Under the pieces are notes generated by a model. It was not told the origin of the DNA, did no database searches, and saw only the letters and a list, made by a program, of their open reading frames with translations. 64,000 nucleotides of DNA from Arthrobacter sp. MYb23 (GTDB lineage: Bacteria > Actinomycetota > Actinomycetes > Actinomycetales > Micrococcaceae), in assembly GCF_002979775.1 (NCBI RefSeq), contig NZ_PCPR01000004.1:186001-250000 (forward strand), read 5' to 3'. Position numbers and translations under genes: made by a program. Positions 43,402 to 51,591 of this stretch are shown here, one piece after another; position 1 is the first letter of the stretch, and every line of letters begins with the position of its first letter.

Positions 43402-43423
43402 ATTATGAGTTTGAACTCATAAT
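43402..43423. promoter_or_regulatory. 22-base palindrome upstream of the GntP operon
   Basis: ATTATGAGTT (43402-43411) is mirrored by AACTCATAAT (43414-43423) with TG between. It lies 84 bases before the GntP ATG used here, in front of the operon, and resembles FCD/GntR-type operators. No regulator is next to the operon. Confidence 0.55.
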
Positions 43424-43595
43424 GCAAGCCTTTTCCGAAACTATGTGAGGGCGCGTCGGTGCGGTTGCACTCCGCTGGGAAGGGGCAGCGCGGCGTGGGC
43501 TTCTCTGCTCGAACTTCACTTGCGGTGTCCTGGCCCTATGGGACACTCTTCCGCCATAGCATGGTCCACAGGTGCACCGACCGGGGGAGTGTGTG

Positions 43596-44672
43596 ATGGG
43601 ACCGTTGGAATCGATCCAAGCCAAGACGAAGAGTGTTGAATCAGAGGCAGCGGATTCACCGCCGCGGGCACCCCGAAAGCGGTCTGCACGACATCGGAAG
43701 CTTGAGTTGGCGATCCTGCTGGTGCTGATCATCGCGCTGGCACTTTCGGCCACCCCGTGGCCCTCGGCACTGCTGATCCGTAGTGTCTTTGAGCGCGGGG
43801 CACAGGCAACAATCGACGAAATGACGCCGTATGTTCCGGATGCACCGCTGCAAGCCCGGGACGGCATCGTATACAAGCCCGGTTCCACCTTCGATGTCTT
43901 CAGTCCTGCGGGCACCACAGCCCCACTTCCAACTGTGGTGTGGATTCACGGAGGGGCCTGGATTTCCGGGGCCCAGCGCGACGTGAATCCATATCTGAAG
44001 ATCATCGCGGCCGAGGGCTACACCACTATCGGCATGAGTTACCCGATTGCCCCTGAGGCTACTTACCCCACGGCGGTGCGGGACATCAATGAAGCCCTCG
44101 CCTATATCAAGACCCATGCCGCCGAGCTGAACGTGGACGCCAGCCGCATTGTCCTGGCCGGTGACTCCGCCGGCGCCCAGCTCGCCAGTCAGATGACCAC
44201 GCTCACCGTGAATCCCGAGTATGCCAACCTGATGGGGATTGAGCCCGCGCTCCAGAAGTCGGATCTGGCGGCCACCATCCTGCACTGCGGCGTGTACGAT
44301 CTTCGGGCCATGGCGGATCTCAATGGAATCGTGGCTTGGGGCTTCAAGACGTCCCTCTGGGCCTATACGGGCACCAAGGACTGGTCTGCTACCTACGCCG
44401 GCGCCACCATGTCCACCATCGACTTCGTGACCGACGACTTCCCTCCCACGTTCATCAGCGGCGGCAACGGTGACGGACTCACGTGGCTTCAGTCTGTTCC
44501 GTACAGCAACCGGCTGAAGGATGCCGGCGTTCCGGTGACCGAACTGTTCTGGCCCGCCACTCACGAGCCTGAGCTCCCGCATGAGTACCAGTTCCATCTG
44601 AACTTTGCTGAGGCTCGTGAGGCGCGGGACAAGACTTTCGACTTCCTGTCCGAGCATGCACCGAGGCGGTAA
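43596..44672 (+). CDS. Membrane-anchored alpha/beta hydrolase (HSL-type esterase)
   Basis: A 358-residue protein. Residues 1-40 are hydrophilic and basic, and residues 41-65 form a membrane helix (LELAILLVLIIALALSATPW). The hydrolase domain has the oxyanion motif VVWIHGGAWISGAQRD and the nucleophile elbow LAGDSAGAQLASQ, with late Asp and His (FISGGNGDGLTW; WPATHEPELPHEYQF). HSL-type esterases cleave short acyl esters. The start is ATG 43596 with GGGGGAG nearby. The gene is on the outer or cytoplasmic face depending on orientation; a cytoplasmic N-terminus would place the enzyme outside. Confidence 0.85.
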   Translation: MGPLESIQAKTKSVESEAADSPPRAPRKRSARHRKLELAILLVLIIALALSATPWPSALLIRSVFERGAQATIDEMTPYVPDAPLQARDGIVYKPGSTFDVFSPAGTTAPLPTVVWIHGGAWISGAQRDVNPYLKIIAAEGYTTIGMSYPIAPEATYPTAVRDINEALAYIKTHAAELNVDASRIVLAGDSAGAQLASQMTTLTVNPEYANLMGIEPALQKSDLAATILHCGVYDLRAMADLNGIVAWGFKTSLWAYTGTKDWSATYAGATMSTIDFVTDDFPPTFISGGNGDGLTWLQSVPYSNRLKDAGVPVTELFWPATHEPELPHEYQFHLNFAEAREARDKTFDFLSEHAPRR

Positions 44673-44730
44673 GTCCGGGATCAGCACCCCGGAAGACGAT
44701 TTATCTCCATGATGGAACTATTATTGGAGT

Positions 44731-45690
44731 ATGACTTCCTCCCCTAACGCCCTTCCCGTGACGCGCCGGCCCGTCCTGTTCTGGGCATCCGCAGCATGTG
44801 TGGCGGCTCTAACGCTTGCTCCCCTGTGGATGTTGTTGGGGAATCCTGCCGTCCTGCGCGGGCATCCTCTCCTGCCGTCGCTGTTGGTGACATCCGCCGT
44901 CGTCGGAGTTCTTTGGGGCGTCCTGTTATGGCGTCGACGCGCCATGTCACCGAAGCGTTCCGTAGCCAGAGCTGTGGGGGCGTGGGCCGCGCGCGTTGCT
45001 GTGCTGGCACTCGTGGCCATGATGGTGTGGCTGAATCCTTTCGCCTATCAGGCCTCCGGGGCGGCTGAAGCGGGATCCGCTGCCGGGGTTTCCTTGGTGG
45101 ATTCGCCGACGGCCCTCACTCTGACTCCGGCCGGGGCGTCTGCCAGCAAGGGGCTGATTTTCTATCCGGGCGCCCGCGTTGAAGCGCGGGCGTATGCGGA
45201 CATCCTCAAGCCTGCGGCGGATGCCGGAGTTCTTGTGGTCATTCTCAAGACGCCCCTGAACCTGAGCCTGTTGGACGGAAACCAGGCGCGCGGGGCCATG
45301 GCCGACCATCCTGAAATCTCCACATGGACAGTGGGTGGCCACTCGCTGGGTGGAGTCAGTGCGAGCTCTTTTGCCCTTGGAAATCAGGACGTAGACGGTT
45401 TGCTGCTTTACGCCTCTTACCCATTGGATTCCCTGCGTGACCGGTCCGGTCTGCGGGTCCTGTCAGTCTCCGGCTCGGAAGATGGACTCAGTACGCCCGC
45501 CAAGGTCGACGCTTCCCGTGATCTGCTGCCCCTCGATGCGTCCTTCGTTGAGGTGCAAGGCGGGAATCATGCGTTCTTCGGAAACTACGGTGCCCAACCA
45601 GGCGACGGCGAGCCTTCCGTGGATCGTGAAGTTGCCCAGCAGCAGATTTCCGGGGCCACTGTGGCGTTTCTGACTGAACTCAAAGGGTAG
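44731..45690 (+). CDS. Membrane-anchored alpha/beta hydrolase
   Basis: A 319-residue protein with two to three N-terminal membrane helices (residues 13-110), then an alpha/beta-hydrolase domain: KGLIFYPGARVEARAYADILKPAADAG, the elbow VGGHSLGGVSASSFA, VSGSEDGLSTPAKVDASRDLL and GGNHAFFGNYG with the His. Short-chain esterase or lipase-like; the substrate is unknown. It follows another membrane hydrolase after 58 bases and may be part of the same transcript. Confidence 0.82.
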   Translation: MTSSPNALPVTRRPVLFWASAACVAALTLAPLWMLLGNPAVLRGHPLLPSLLVTSAVVGVLWGVLLWRRRAMSPKRSVARAVGAWAARVAVLALVAMMVWLNPFAYQASGAAEAGSAAGVSLVDSPTALTLTPAGASASKGLIFYPGARVEARAYADILKPAADAGVLVVILKTPLNLSLLDGNQARGAMADHPEISTWTVGGHSLGGVSASSFALGNQDVDGLLLYASYPLDSLRDRSGLRVLSVSGSEDGLSTPAKVDASRDLLPLDASFVEVQGGNHAFFGNYGAQPGDGEPSVDREVAQQQISGATVAFLTELKG

Positions 45691-45735
45691 GCAGGACGTC
45701 CAGGGAATACATGGACGCAGCTCCCTGTTCATTGA

Positions 45736-45757
45736 TTTAGATGCAAACGCATGTAAA
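45736..45757. promoter_or_regulatory. Imperfect palindrome before the FMN reductase gene
   Basis: TTTAGATGC (45736-45744) and GCATGTAAA (45749-45757) are inverted repeats with one mismatch around AAAC. They lie 29 bases before the FMN reductase ATG and resemble MarR-type operators. Confidence 0.35.
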
Positions 45758-45785
45758 CTGAATGAACGAGCAACAGGAGAATGCC

Positions 45786-46412
45786 ATGGAAACCCGCCGC
45801 ATCACCGTACTTTCCGCCGGACTCGGCGTCCCGTCGTCGAGCCGCTTGCTGGCCGACCAGCTGGCCGCCTCCACCGAGCGACAACTGCGCGCGGCCGGGT
45901 ACGACGCGAAGATTGACGTCGTAGAACTGCGCGACCTCGCAGTGGATATCGCCAACAACTTCGTCACCGGCTACGCCGCACCGCGCCTCGCGGACGTGAT
46001 TGCCGGCGTCGAGGATTCTGACGCCATCATCGCGGTCAGCCCCGTCTTCAGCGCCTCCTACAGCGGCCTGTTCAAGTCGTTCATCGACGTCCTGGACCCG
46101 AAGTCGCTGGAAGGAAAAGCCGTGTTGCTGGGCGCCACAGGCGGTACAGACCGTCACCAGATGGTCCTCGACTACGCCATGCGCCCCCTGTTCAGCTACC
46201 TGCGCACCAGGATCGCGGCCACCGGCATCTTCGCTGGGCCGCAGGACTGGGGAAACGCCGACGACGGCGCCTCGCCCCTCTCGGTGCGCGTGGACCGGGC
46301 CGCGGGTGAACTGGTGCAGCTCTTGAGCGGATCCCAGCCTCACCGCAAGAACGATGCACTTGAGTCGCTGCCGTTCGAACAATTGCTTGCCGGAATCTCA
46401 GCAGGCAGATAG
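45786..46412 (+). CDS. NADPH-dependent FMN reductase (CE1759-like)
   Basis: A 208-residue flavodoxin-like protein. ITVLSAGLGVPSSSRLLADQLAAS is the FMN-phosphate loop, AIIAVSPVFSASYSGLFKSFIDVLDPKSLEGKAVLLGATGGTDRHQM the middle, as in FMN reductases of the CE1759/SsuE family. It probably supplies reduced flavin to a monooxygenase. ATG 45786 is chosen over an upstream ATG because ACAGGAGA precedes it by the right distance. Confidence 0.87.
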   Translation: METRRITVLSAGLGVPSSSRLLADQLAASTERQLRAAGYDAKIDVVELRDLAVDIANNFVTGYAAPRLADVIAGVEDSDAIIAVSPVFSASYSGLFKSFIDVLDPKSLEGKAVLLGATGGTDRHQMVLDYAMRPLFSYLRTRIAATGIFAGPQDWGNADDGASPLSVRVDRAAGELVQLLSGSQPHRKNDALESLPFEQLLAGISAGR

Positions 46413-46470
46413 TCCTCCCGCCTCCCTTTGCCTGGGGGATCCAAGCCGATCGGCCATGGATAATGGGGGC

Positions 46471-46791
46471 ATGGACATTGCAACTCAGCACCACTTGGAC
46501 GAGTTGCTGGCGGATGACGAGTCCCTGACTATGGCGAGGATATCGGCATATCTCGCCACGCATCGCTTGGCCACCGCGAACTGGTTCGGTGCAACCGGGC
46601 GCTCATCAAGTTCCTCCTGGATCGAGCGTGACGGCACGGGCTGGCGGGTGTGGGAGACCGACGAGCGCGCTGGGATCATGGATCACTGCATCCTCCGCAC
46701 GGAGTCGGAGACGGAGGCCGTGGACAGCTTCCTCCGCCGGGCTCGGCGGCACCTCGCGGCGAACGCCACGGCGGTCCGTCGCGGCTTTTGA
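46471..46791 (+). CDS. Hypothetical protein
   Basis: A 106-residue acidic protein with no recognised domain, starting MDIATQHHLDELLADDESLTMARISAYLATHRLATANW. ATG 46471 follows GGGGG; ATG 46456 is an alternative. No membrane helix or signal peptide. The codon use is normal for the window. Confidence 0.55.
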   Translation: MDIATQHHLDELLADDESLTMARISAYLATHRLATANWFGATGRSSSSSWIERDGTGWRVWETDERAGIMDHCILRTESETEAVDSFLRRARRHLAANATAVRRGF

Positions 46792-46899
46792 CGCTCGCCG
46801 TCGTGGGATTGGGGTGCCTCGGTACGTTGGCCGCCGCTTGGTTGATTCCGGCCCTTGGTACACCCGAACTAATTGCCAGGGCCGATCGTTGGGGCATGC

Positions 46900-47268
46900 A
46901 TGAAGTGTCCTGTGGATTCCATTGACCTGGTGATGAGCGAACGAAGCGGTGTGGAGATCGACTACTGCCCGCAGTGCAGAGGTGTGTGGCTGGATCGCGG
47001 GGAGCTGGACAAGATCATCGACCGGGTCGCGGCGGAAACCATTCCCGCCCCCGCCCGGCCTGTCGCCGCACCACCCCAGCCGCCGATCGCTCCGCCGCCC
47101 ATCTACAACCCCTTCGAGTCACGGCCCCAGCAGCCGCGGTACGACGATAGGGACAGGCGCGATTACGACCGCAGGGACAACGACCGCCGCGACGGCTACA
47201 ACCGCGATCAGTACGGCCGCAAGCGCAAGAAGAAGGAAGGCTTCCTGGGAGACTTGTTCGACTTCTAG
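46900..47268 (+). CDS. Zinc-finger (zf-TFIIB-like) protein
   Basis: A 122-residue protein beginning MKCPVDSIDLVMSERSGVEIDYCPQCRGVWLDRGELDKII. The Cys pair CP-x-C at residues 3 and 27-30 forms the zf-TFIIB motif (PF13453). The rest is a Pro-rich linker and a tandem Arg/Asp-rich region (DRDRRDYDRRDNDRRDGYNRD) before a basic tail KRKKKEGFLGDLFDF. The function is unknown; the motif suggests RNA or protein contacts. It ends three bases before the convergent membrane gene. Confidence 0.85.
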   Translation: MKCPVDSIDLVMSERSGVEIDYCPQCRGVWLDRGELDKIIDRVAAETIPAPARPVAAPPQPPIAPPPIYNPFESRPQQPRYDDRDRRDYDRRDNDRRDGYNRDQYGRKRKKKEGFLGDLFDF

Positions 47269-47271
47269 GCT

Positions 47272-47847
47272 TTAGTCGTCCAAGAGTTCAATGAACTCGC
47301 GGGCCTGCTTGATGTTGATGTCTGAGTGGCGCGTCAAAGCAAGTGCCGCGCCCTCAACGTCGCCGCTTTTGGCCAATGTGCGGATACGACCGTAAATCTC
47401 GTCGTTAAGCATGTTGCTGCTTACTTCCCGCGTGACATCGCCCTTGCTGACGATTGCCCTGTACCTGTAGGGGAAACGTTCAGGTCCGTCGTCGTCGTCG
47501 GAAATCAAGTCTTTGGGCGGGGCTTCCGGCGTGAACGGCTGAGGATGCGCCGCCAGTGCCCCGACGGCGTTACGCGAGGCCCGCAGGCCCTCTCCAGTCG
47601 CCTGCAGGTACAGCTTGATGGCCGCCATGCCCTGTCCCTGGGCAATGAGCGAGTAAAGCTGCCTGTGCTGCTCCTGGTTGAGCTTGGCGGCAGATTCTCT
47701 GGCCAACTCCACCGGATCCTTGGGTGCATTCGCCCCTGCGGCATCGGCCTTGCTTTCAGCGGAACGCTTGGTGAAGGAACGAATAAGCAGGAGCACGCCC
47801 GCAATGACCGCAACGAGGATCAGGAGCGGGATGAGGATTGAATCCAT
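47272..47847 (-). CDS. Membrane-anchored protein with two L7/L12-CTD-like segments
   Basis: A 191-residue protein: an N-terminal membrane helix (ILIPLLILVAVIAGVLLLI), an acidic linker, and two segments matching the helix pair of the ribosomal L7/L12 C-terminal domain: GQGMAAIKLYLQATGEGLRASRNAVGAL (about residues 70-97) and DVEGAALALTRHSDINIKQAREFIELL (about 164-190), comparable to [20 protein letters not shown]. The gene after it on the minus strand is upstream in transcription and encodes a related protein, so they form an operon. Function is not known. Confidence 0.75.
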   Translation of the reverse strand: MDSILIPLLILVAVIAGVLLLIRSFTKRSAESKADAAGANAPKDPVELARESAAKLNQEQHRQLYSLIAQGQGMAAIKLYLQATGEGLRASRNAVGALAAHPQPFTPEAPPKDLISDDDDGPERFPYRYRAIVSKGDVTREVSSNMLNDEIYGRIRTLAKSGDVEGAALALTRHSDINIKQAREFIELLDD

Positions 47848-47854
47848 GGCGTCG

Positions 47855-48334
47855 TCAGAGCCGATCTACGTAGTTCTTGGCAGTAAGCAAATCTGAGTGG
47901 GTGGCCTGGCGCAGGACTTTGATGGCCTCGATCTTCTTCCCGCTGCGGACCAGGTTCTGTAACTCGAAGGCGAGTTGCGGGTTCAGCTGACCATTGGGGA
48001 GCACGGCGGGCTGGTGTCCCGTTTGGCCGGCAGCGTTGGACCGTGCAGCCTGGGCTTGGATGGCCGTCCTGCTGTTCTCTGCCTGTTCCCTCTGGCTGGC
48101 CTCGTTCTGGCTCGGCTTGGTGGTGGCATCGATCCGCGCGCGGAGGGCCAGCGCCTCCCGTACCTGGGACGCCTGGTGGGCAGCGGAACGCGCCGCCAGT
48201 TCGCGCTGATACCTCTCAGCGTCCGAGACGCCGGTATCTCGTGGCTTGAAGGCCGCCGTGAGTGCCCATAACAGGCCCACGAGGACAAGAAGCGGAAGGA
48301 CAATCGTCAGCACGTCACCAAAGTTCATCCCCAT
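47855..48334 (-). CDS. Membrane-anchored protein with an L7/L12-CTD-like C-terminus
   Basis: A 159-residue protein with an N-terminal helix (VLTIVLPLLVLVGLLWALTAAF), a long Ala/Gln/Arg-rich, probably coiled-coil linker (residues 35-110) and a C-terminal GKKIEAIKVLRQATHSDLLTAKNYVDRL, closely like the L7/L12 C-terminal motif. It lies seven bases before the related gene and has its own promoter region next to the dnaB upstream area. Function is unknown; the motif implies a protein-interaction surface. Confidence 0.72.
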   Translation of the reverse strand: MGMNFGDVLTIVLPLLVLVGLLWALTAAFKPRDTGVSDAERYQRELAARSAAHQASQVREALALRARIDATTKPSQNEASQREQAENSRTAIQAQAARSNAAGQTGHQPAVLPNGQLNPQLAFELQNLVRSGKKIEAIKVLRQATHSDLLTAKNYVDRL

Positions 48335-48917
48335 GCTTAGAGCTTATGCCAGAACTTCGTTATCCACAGCACATTCCACTTTCGGCATAGGCTTCTGAGA
48401 GAACCCTGTCAAATTGAGGCCGGGATTGTAAGATGCATCACATTTGAGGCATGTACGGCGTGATTTTCTTCAGTTGATTGACCTTGGGGGCGGGGCATCT
48501 GTGGATTAATTGCACTCAAAATATTCTTCCCTCCACAGCTTGTGAAGAGTGTTTTCGCAGGTCAGAGCATGATTTCCTCGAAAAGAATTTCTCTATCCAC
48601 AGGGTAACGCACAGTCTGTGCACAACGTGTGGTCGGTATTCCACAGGTTATCCACAAGGGGTGTTCGGCACCTGCTGTAACGTGTCTGAAGTGTCCATTT
48701 TGGGCACGAATATCCCGCGACGTGGTTCCTGGGCTCCCGAAAAGTCACAGCTGGTGACGGGTTCACAGACTCGACTGTGGATAACTTGTGGATACGGCTA
48801 TTCTGTCGCACCTGCCTGACATCCTGAGATGCATCAGGCGGACCCGTATCCACGCACTGCGCTTTACGGGCCGCCAGGGAATACATCTCTGCAGCGGCAC
48901 ACAAATGGAGGACGGCT
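48335..48917 (+). promoter_or_regulatory. 583-base upstream region of dnaB with a DnaA-box cluster
   Basis: The stretch has no convincing gene. It contains DnaA-box nonamers: TTATCCACA at 48360-48368 and 48648-48656, CTATCCACA at 48593-48601, and, on the other strand, TGTGGATTA at 48500-48508, TGTGGATAA at 48776-48784 and TGTGGATAC at 48787-48795; a near-box GTATCCACG is at 48846-48854. The boxes point toward each other across the region. The dnaB promoter probably lies here and may be DnaA-responsive. Confidence 0.75.
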
Positions 48918-50306
48918 TTGTCAGTTACGCACTTGGACTCAATCGAGGGCTCACGCGCTTCGGACTCGAGCCGGAAACCTCCCCAGGACATCCCCGCTGA
49001 ACAGTCGGTGCTCGGTGGCATGATGCTCTCCAAGGACGCCATTGCCGACGTCGTGGAGATTGTTCGTGGACACGACTTCTACCGTCCAGCTCACGAGACC
49101 ATCTATGAGTCCATCATTGACCTCTACGGCCGTGGCGAGCCCGCCGACGCCGTCACCGTCTCGGATGAACTGACAAAGCGCGGTGAGATCAACAGGATCG
49201 GTGGGCCCGCATACCTCCACGAACTCATCCAGACAGTACCCACTGCGGCCAACGCCGGCTACTACGCCGAGATCGTTGCGGAGCGCGCGGTGCTGCGGCG
49301 CCTTGTTAACGCGGGGACCAAGATCGTCCAGATGGGCTACGGCCAGGATGGCGAAGTGGAAGACCTCGTCAACCAGGCCCAGGCCGAGGTGTACGCGGTG
49401 GCCGAGAAGCGTACTGCGGAGGATTATGTGGCGTTGAAGGACGTCATGGAATCCACCGTGGACGAGATCGAGGCTTCGGGTCACCGCGGCGAAGGCATGA
49501 CCGGCGTTCCCACGGGCTTTTACGAACTCGACGAACTGACGCACGGACTCCACCCGGGCCAGATGATTGTTATCGCGGCCCGTCCTGCCGTGGGTAAGTC
49601 CACGTTCGCCCTGGACTTCGCCCGTTCCGCAGCCATCAAGAACAACCTGGCTACGGTCATGTTCTCCTTGGAAATGGGCCGGAACGAGATCGCCATGCGT
49701 CTTCTCTCCGCCGAAGCCACCATTGGCCTGCAGGATCTCCGCAAGGGCACCATCAAGGACGAGCAATGGTCCAAGATCGCCACCACCATGGGCCGCATGA
49801 ACGATGCTCCGCTGTTCATTGATGACAGCCCCAACATGTCCCTCATGGAAATCCGCGCCAAGTGCCGGCGCTTGAAGCAACAGCACGACCTCAAGCTCGT
49901 GATCCTCGACTACCTCCAGCTCATGAGCTCCGGTAAAAAGGTCGAGTCCCGCCAGCAGGAAGTTTCCGAGTTCTCCCGCGCCCTCAAGCTGCTGGCCAAG
50001 GAGCTGCAGGTTCCCGTCATCGCGCTGTCACAGCTGAACCGTGGTTCCGAGCAGCGCCAGGACAAGCGCCCCATGGTGTCCGACCTCCGTGAATCAGGTT
50101 CCATCGAGCAGGACGCCGATATGGTGATCCTGCTCCACCGTGAGGATGTGTATGACAAAGAATCGCCCCGCGCCGGCGAGGCAGACATCCTCATTGCCAA
50201 GCACCGTAACGGTCCCACCAAGGACATTGTGGTTGCCTTCCAAGGCCACTACTCACGCTTTGCCAACATGGCCGGCGAAACGGGTGCTGGCGGCGGCGGC
50301 TTCTAG
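48918..50306 (+). CDS. dnaB: Replicative DNA helicase
   Basis: A 462-residue DnaB with no intein. The N-terminal domain has PPQDIPAEQSVLGGMMLSKDAIADVVEIVRGHDFYRPAHETIYESI; the RecA-like core has AARPAVGKSTFALDFARSAA (Walker A), FSLEMGRNEIAMRLLSAEA, VILDYLQLM (Walker B) and DLRESGSIEQDADMVILLHR. The start is TTG 48918 with GGAGG eight bases before. It unwinds DNA at the fork. A region rich in DnaA boxes lies upstream. Confidence 0.97.
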   Translation: MSVTHLDSIEGSRASDSSRKPPQDIPAEQSVLGGMMLSKDAIADVVEIVRGHDFYRPAHETIYESIIDLYGRGEPADAVTVSDELTKRGEINRIGGPAYLHELIQTVPTAANAGYYAEIVAERAVLRRLVNAGTKIVQMGYGQDGEVEDLVNQAQAEVYAVAEKRTAEDYVALKDVMESTVDEIEASGHRGEGMTGVPTGFYELDELTHGLHPGQMIVIAARPAVGKSTFALDFARSAAIKNNLATVMFSLEMGRNEIAMRLLSAEATIGLQDLRKGTIKDEQWSKIATTMGRMNDAPLFIDDSPNMSLMEIRAKCRRLKQQHDLKLVILDYLQLMSSGKKVESRQQEVSEFSRALKLLAKELQVPVIALSQLNRGSEQRQDKRPMVSDLRESGSIEQDADMVILLHREDVYDKESPRAGEADILIAKHRNGPTKDIVVAFQGHYSRFANMAGETGAGGGGF

Positions 50307-50390
50307 TTCCCTACGGCCTGGCCCGGGAAATGTAGAGTTGGTGATGCCCGTGTCCGCGGGCACATCACTAAGAATTATTGGGGGAAACAC

Positions 50391-51119
50391 ATGAAGAAAA
50401 CTACGCTGCCCGTATTCGGGGTATCGGCACTGGCAATTTTGGCTCTCACTGCGTGCGGTGGTGGCACCACGGCGTCTCAGGAGTCGGCGCCGGCCACCGC
50501 CAGCGAGACTGCTGCAGCGACGCCGACGCCCGCGAAGCAGTACACCAACGAAGAACTTGCAGGTTTGGTCGGGGAGGTCAAGGAATCCGATGGCACCAGC
50601 CGGGCGGTCGTTTCCGGACAGGAACTGATAGCCCAATTTGAACCAGTTCGGGTGCTGACGAAGGCAACCATCGAACCGGCAGAGTGCGCGAACCTGGGCA
50701 CCCTCGGCGCGTACCAGTCCATCGACGGTTCTACGTCTGCAGGCACCACAAGGTCCAAGACCGGTGATTTCATCACCAGCCTTGCCCTGACTTCCGGCGT
50801 TGAGACCGGGCTGCTCCAGGCGAGCTTGGACAAGAGTGAGTCGCAGATCGAGGCTTGCAAGAAGGTGACGCTTTCAGCGGAGGGGGACACCATGACCCTT
50901 ACTACCGAAAAGATCAGCGGAGTGGGCAATGTGCCCGGGACGGTAGCGCTCAAAACCCTGATGGTTATGCCGGATGGGAAGACTGGAGCCATCTACACAG
51001 CTCACGCCATCAAGGATGGCGTCCTGATTTCCGCCACGGCGTCCGGCAACAATGCCGCATCCGGCGGCCCTGAAGCAGCCGGTGCCCTCATGGACCAGGC
51101 CGCAGCGCTGATCAAGTAG
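50391..51119 (+). CDS. Secreted lipoprotein of unknown function
   Basis: A 242-residue lipoprotein: signal peptide MKKTTLPVFGVSALAILALTAC, a Ser/Thr/Ala-rich linker to residue 48, then a globular domain with a pair of Cys residues (ECANLG and EACKKV) that probably form a disulphide. No family is recognised. An AATTATTGGGGGAAAC site precedes ATG. It ends just before the convergent RpiB gene. Confidence 0.75.
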   Translation: MKKTTLPVFGVSALAILALTACGGGTTASQESAPATASETAAATPTPAKQYTNEELAGLVGEVKESDGTSRAVVSGQELIAQFEPVRVLTKATIEPAECANLGTLGAYQSIDGSTSAGTTRSKTGDFITSLALTSGVETGLLQASLDKSESQIEACKKVTLSAEGDTMTLTTEKISGVGNVPGTVALKTLMVMPDGKTGAIYTAHAIKDGVLISATASGNNAASGGPEAAGALMDQAAALIK

Positions 51120-51123
51120 TTGT

Positions 51124-51582
51124 TCAGCAGCCCTCGAAGTCGCTGAGCACCTTGACCTTCGCAGCTGAACCGGATGCGGGATCGAAAGCGTAGCCGATCC
51201 ACTCCTTGGCCAGCCGGCGGGCCAACTCCACGCCCACCACGCGTTGACCCATGGTCAGAACCTGGCAGTCGTTGGACAGGATTGACCGCTCTACGGAGAA
51301 CGAATCGTGGGCGGCTGTGGCCCTGATCCCGGGGACCTTGTTGGCAGCGATGGCCACCCCGATTCCCGTGCCGCAGAACAGGATGGCCCGGTCGGCCTTG
51401 CCGTCTCGGATCATCTCGCCGGCCGTGATGCCAACGTAGGGGTACGGTTTGGTGAAGTCCTCATCCGCGCGGTTCACGCCTATATCCAGGACCTCCGTGA
51501 TGCGGGAGTCGGCCTTGAGGTCGGCCAGAATCAGGTCCTTGTAATCAACGCCGGCTTCATCGGCGCCAACAATGATGCGCAT
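51124..51582 (-). CDS. RpiB/LacAB-family sugar-phosphate isomerase
   Basis: A 152-residue protein. The active Cys is in LFCGTGIGVAIAANKVPGIRA and the catalytic base region in RATAAHDSFSVERSILSNDCQVLTMGQRV. RpiB isomerises ribose-5-phosphate or, in other branches, erythrulose-4-phosphate to erythrose-4-phosphate (EryI/DerI). The adjacent Dha-type kinase suggests the latter role. It is the last gene of a four-gene minus-strand operon and follows the kinase by nine bases. Confidence 0.85.
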   Translation of the reverse strand: MRIIVGADEAGVDYKDLILADLKADSRITEVLDIGVNRADEDFTKPYPYVGITAGEMIRDGKADRAILFCGTGIGVAIAANKVPGIRATAAHDSFSVERSILSNDCQVLTMGQRVVGVELARRLAKEWIGYAFDPASGSAAKVKVLSDFEGC

Positions 51583-51591
51583 GAAATTCTC

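Noticed and set aside
46792..46899. Possible small gene between the hypothetical protein and the zinc-finger gene
   Set aside because: The 108 bases have no complete frame with a ribosome site; they probably hold the promoter of the zinc-finger gene.
48335..48917. Possible chromosomal oriC
   Set aside because: The DnaA boxes are suggestive, but dnaA, dnaN and rpmH are not next to the region and it directly precedes dnaB. I keep it as a regulatory site and list the tests.
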